DNA from: Edolisoma coerulescens
Taxonomy: Eukaryota; Chordata; Aves; Passeriformes; Campephagidae
Assembly (NCBI GenBank): GCA_013397115.1
Contig: VWZW01004140.1
Location: 186,001 to 250,000, forward strand
Reading direction: 5' to 3'
DNA length: 64,000 nucleotides
The notes beneath the pieces are model-generated. The model had not been told where the DNA came from. It was given only the letters and a program-made list of their open reading frames with translations, and ran no database searches. The translations under genes and the position numbers were made by a program. Positions within the stretch are counted from its first letter, which is position 1; every line of letters begins with the position of its first letter. Below, piece after piece: positions 62,931-64,000 of this stretch.

Positions 62931-64000
62931 CAGCAAAAAAGGTGTTGGAAAATCCTTCAGAGAAGCCGTGAGGCCGCAAGGAGGGATGACAATGTTCCCA
63001 AGCTGGCCCAGGTCCCCATGGGCTGCAGTGGCCTCTCGTGTCCCCTGCAAGGGCAGCCCCTGAGGGCTGAGGTTCACCTGGAGACGCCAGCTCCTGGTTC
63101 CATTCCCTCCTTCAGTTGTTGCTGGTCTCCAGCACCACAAAACTCCACCAGCAGTGTCCCAGGATCCTTGGGATTCCCACAGGTGGCACCAAGCCACCGG
63201 GAGCTCAGCTGAGTGCCAGTGCCACGGGGAGTTGGATTTTGGCCAGAAGGAAGGAGATGCTTCTCATTTGGTGTCCTTGCAGCAGAGACAGCCCAGAGAA
63301 GGCTGCGATGCAAGGCTCAGCTTAATGCAGCTGCGTAAGAGTCCTATCAAAACCAGCAGCTAATTAGTTAAATAACACCCAGCGTTATTAATGCTGCAGT
63401 TCTGCCATCACCCGTGTATTTATAATAATAGTGTTCCCACTGTAATAGCATTCATCATAATGGATTAGCTAAGAAATTAAGGGGGAAGGGATATTATCTC
63501 CCTCGGGAACAGCACTTGACAGCAGCCCTACTTAGTGTGTGGATTTGGATTGGTTTAATTCTCAATGTCTCGCTCGTTAATCTGCTTTTCCAACGGCCCC
63601 TCACAATCACCCCTCCGGGAGTGCAACCACACGAGCCACCACGGTTTCTCATGGGATGTGAGGGCACAGTCCTCTCCTGCCTTGGTGAGCAGTGTCCACT
63701 GCTGGGCATCATCCTCCTCTCCAGCCAGTCTGCTCATTTTCAGCTCCATGCTTAAAAGACTCTTTTAGCTTTACCTGGGGAGCAAGGAATATTCAGCATC
63801 TTTTCCCAACATTTATAACAAGCGCTTAAAGGTTTCATTGAAACTTGTTTTCCCATAAACCTTTCTCCTGATCAGGCTTCTGGTTCAGGACACTTGGACC
63901 AACAGCAGCTTGTCCGAGCCAGGGAATGCAGTGAGACACCCACAAGGCTCAGACCCACCACCCTCACCATGATCAGTGCATCGAACTTTCACCCACAGCT
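62931..64000. other. Intergenic; AT-rich block at 63360-63490
   Basis: No gene is seen. The AT-rich block (CTAATTAGTTAAATAACACC) is repeat-free and may be regulatory. Confidence 0.35.

Noticed and set aside
1..64000. tRNA, rRNA and CRISPR arrays
   Set aside because: No T-loop-like motif in a cloverleaf context, no rRNA-like stretch, and no regularly spaced short repeats other than the minisatellite.

Overview
This window is nuclear DNA from a bird. The evidence is about twenty CR1 LINE fragments in both orientations, two near-identical solo LTRs, an avian ERVL-type LTR, and a perilipin gene with ordinary vertebrate introns. A songbird is plausible because of the LTR content, but the sequence alone does not fix the species. 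There are two assembly gaps, at 1083-1118 and 46681-47159.

Only one protein-coding gene can be read with confidence. It is a perilipin, best matched to PLIN3/TIP47, on the minus strand from about 29.48 kb (TATA promoter) to about 25.56 kb (poly-A site). Seven coding exons with consensus splice sites join in frame to a 448-residue protein. It has an N-terminal PAT domain, a short 11-mer amphipathic region and a C-terminal helical bundle ending in a Trp-Leu-Val-Gly-Pro-Phe motif. The product would coat lipid droplets. About 100 bp of the gene's own 3' UTR is repeated in its intron between the first coding exon and the PAT exon, with the poly-A hexamer destroyed.

The rest is gene-poor. The left arm (1-25 kb) holds CR1 fragments, several AT-rich blocks that look like conserved non-coding elements, three copies of an unclassified interspersed repeat (9.9, 11.9 and 14.4 kb), and a 65-codon open fragment at 18.36-18.56 kb that resembles the reverse transcriptase of a Gypsy/Metaviridae LTR retrotransposon. 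The right arm (30-64 kb) holds more CR1, a CpG-rich patch at 33.5 kb, a T-rich asymmetric block at 37 kb, an (AAAAAT)n microsatellite at 40.0 kb, a 140-bp inverted repeat at 42.0/42.6 kb, the second solo LTR at 43.5 kb, and a minisatellite at 46.5-47.3 kb that contains the end of an ERVL LTR. A near-identical 155-bp direct duplication lies at 54.3/56.7 kb.

No tRNA, rRNA, CRISPR array or second protein-coding gene could be supported. The most unusual signals are the Gypsy-like RT fossil, the intron copy of the PLIN3 3' end, the unclassified repeat family, and the minisatellite built from an LTR end.
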